A stretch of DNA of 6,767 nt from Saprospiraceae bacterium (GTDB lineage: Bacteria; Bacteroidota; Bacteroidia; Chitinophagales; Saprospiraceae). The notes beneath the pieces are model-generated. The model had not been told where the DNA came from, ran no database searches, and saw only the letters and a program-made list of their open reading frames with translations. Location: assembly GCA_022842255.1 (NCBI GenBank), contig JALHPW010000161.1, positions 1 to 6,767 of the forward strand. Direction: 5' to 3'. A program made the translations under genes and the position numbers. Every line of letters begins with the position of its first letter. Within the stretch, counting starts at the first letter, position 1. Of the stretch, positions 6,330-6,767 are shown in pieces.

Positions 6330-6674
6330 TCAAAACAACAGCGGCGCGTTCCCCAACACCACCTGCCAAACAATCGACACCAGTGCCAAAATCGGGTAAA
6401 GCCATTGGCGTACAATGGTTTTTACCAGGTATGGATTGGGGTGGAACCCCATTTTTTCCAACACCTCGGTGTAAAAGATCCGTCCGCCGGATTCGTCGAG
6501 GCCGTGATGCTCGTTCATCAAGCACTTGCCCCAAATAGCGAATTGGATCATGACAGCGGCATATACGGCCACACCGATTTTCCAGGTAATCAAGAAGGGG
6601 ATGAGCCAAGTGGCAATGACCGAAAGTAAATGGAGCCAAAAAAGAAAGCTGGATTTTACCGTTTGTGTGCTCAT
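6330..6674 (-). CDS. Small three-helix membrane protein, unknown function
   Basis: This 114-residue protein has hydrophobic segments at about 10-31 (FLFWLHLLSVIATWLIPFLITW), 33-49 and 91-108. Between the second and third lies a polar loop with a conserved-looking C-x-x-N-E-H-H-G-L core (Cys51, Glu55, His56, His57) and FYTEVLEKMGF (67-77). The Cys/Glu/His placement after a membrane helix faintly recalls small membrane families of the DUF2784 kind; I do not consider this firm. The frame is open to a TTG at 6764, but the ATG at 6674 is preferred because it starts 10 bases after the stop of the gene upstream. The stop faces the GldN-like stop with three bases between, so the two transcripts converge and probably overlap at their 3' ends; no hairpin terminator is visible there. 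Confidence 0.75.
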   Translation of the reverse strand: MSTQTVKSSFLFWLHLLSVIATWLIPFLITWKIGVAVYAAVMIQFAIWGKCLMNEHHGLDESGGRIFYTEVLEKMGFHPNPYLVKTIVRQWLYPILALVSIVWQVVLGNAPLLF

Positions 6675-6684
6675 ATTCAAGAAC

Positions 6685-6767
6685 TTAAAGTAAATTTTTA
6701 AGGAACGCCACAACCTCAATTTCCGAAGAAGGGTGAAAACGCGTCCAGTCGCCATGTTTCGCAAACC
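6685..6767 (-). CDS. 3' end of an unidentified gene (26 codons visible)
   Basis: On the minus strand, the frame starting at 6765 reads FAKHGDWTRFHPSSEIEVVA and then FLKNLL before a TAA at 6687-6685. The residue mix, with a polar region and an amphipathic C-terminal helix, looks like a genuine protein tail rather than noise. The stop sits 10 bases before the ATG of the next minus-strand gene, a spacing typical of an operon. No family can be assigned from so little. An alternative is that this strip is simply the leader of the downstream gene. Confidence 0.5.
   Translation of the reverse strand, partial: FAKHGDWTRFHPSSEIEVVAFLKNLL

Noticed and set aside
6323..6538. Plus-strand open frame overlapping the end of the GldN-like gene by ATGA
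   Set aside because: The overlap looks like translational coupling, but the frame is antisense to the three-helix membrane protein and the product is low-complexity, rich in Pro, Arg and Ser.

Overview
The window reads as a piece of a Bacteroidota chromosome. Three things point there: a TTG-N18-TACCTTTG promoter of the Bacteroidota type directly before a start codon, a pair of genes resembling GldK and GldN (type IX secretion and gliding parts known only in this phylum), and signal peptides ending in ...AQ. A finer placement (for example Saprospiria or Chitinophagia) is only a guess. No RNA gene, transposase, integrase or CRISPR array is visible.

Layout, left to right. Positions 1-1154 (minus) hold the N-terminal 384 codons of an ABC exporter of the MsbA/multidrug half-transporter type; its ATPase domain continues off the left edge. 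A short divergent region (1155-1245) carries a promoter for a 99-residue protein with two membrane segments (1246-1545, plus). That gene's stop codon runs into nine consecutive 7-bp repeats (1545-1607), followed by a related-period AT-rich direct repeat up to the next gene. Two plus-strand genes, 1648-3084 and 3133-4413, encode exported or anchored SGNH hydrolases that are clearly paralogues. They share the Ser, Gly/Asn and Asp-His blocks and nearly equal block spacing, and they look like the AlgX/PatB/Ape1 type that adds or removes acetyl groups on cell-envelope glycans. No MBOAT acetyl-transporter lies in the window. Next come two more AT-rich plus-strand genes, 4463-5272 and 5283-6326, only 10 bases apart: a short GldK-like protein (non-catalytic formylglycine-generating-enzyme fold) and a GldN-like protein with MORN-type repeats at its N-terminus. 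GldL and GldM, the motor genes that normally sit between GldK and GldN, are absent. On the minus strand a 114-residue three-helix membrane protein (6330-6674) converges on the GldN-like gene with 3 bases between stops, and just upstream of it is the 3' end of another gene (6685-6767).

How they may work together (inference): everything between 1246 and 6326 is co-directional with short gaps and nearly all products are exported or membrane-bound, so this may be a cell-envelope operon. The two SGNH enzymes would edit ester groups on a surface or periplasmic glycan, and the GldK/GldN-like pair could form an outer-membrane-associated ring or scaffold separate from the main secretion machine. The drop in GC content at the start of the GldK/GldN-like pair argues that this pair may be a separately acquired module rather than an original part of the SGNH locus. 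The GldK/GldN-like pair is the most unusual item in the window.
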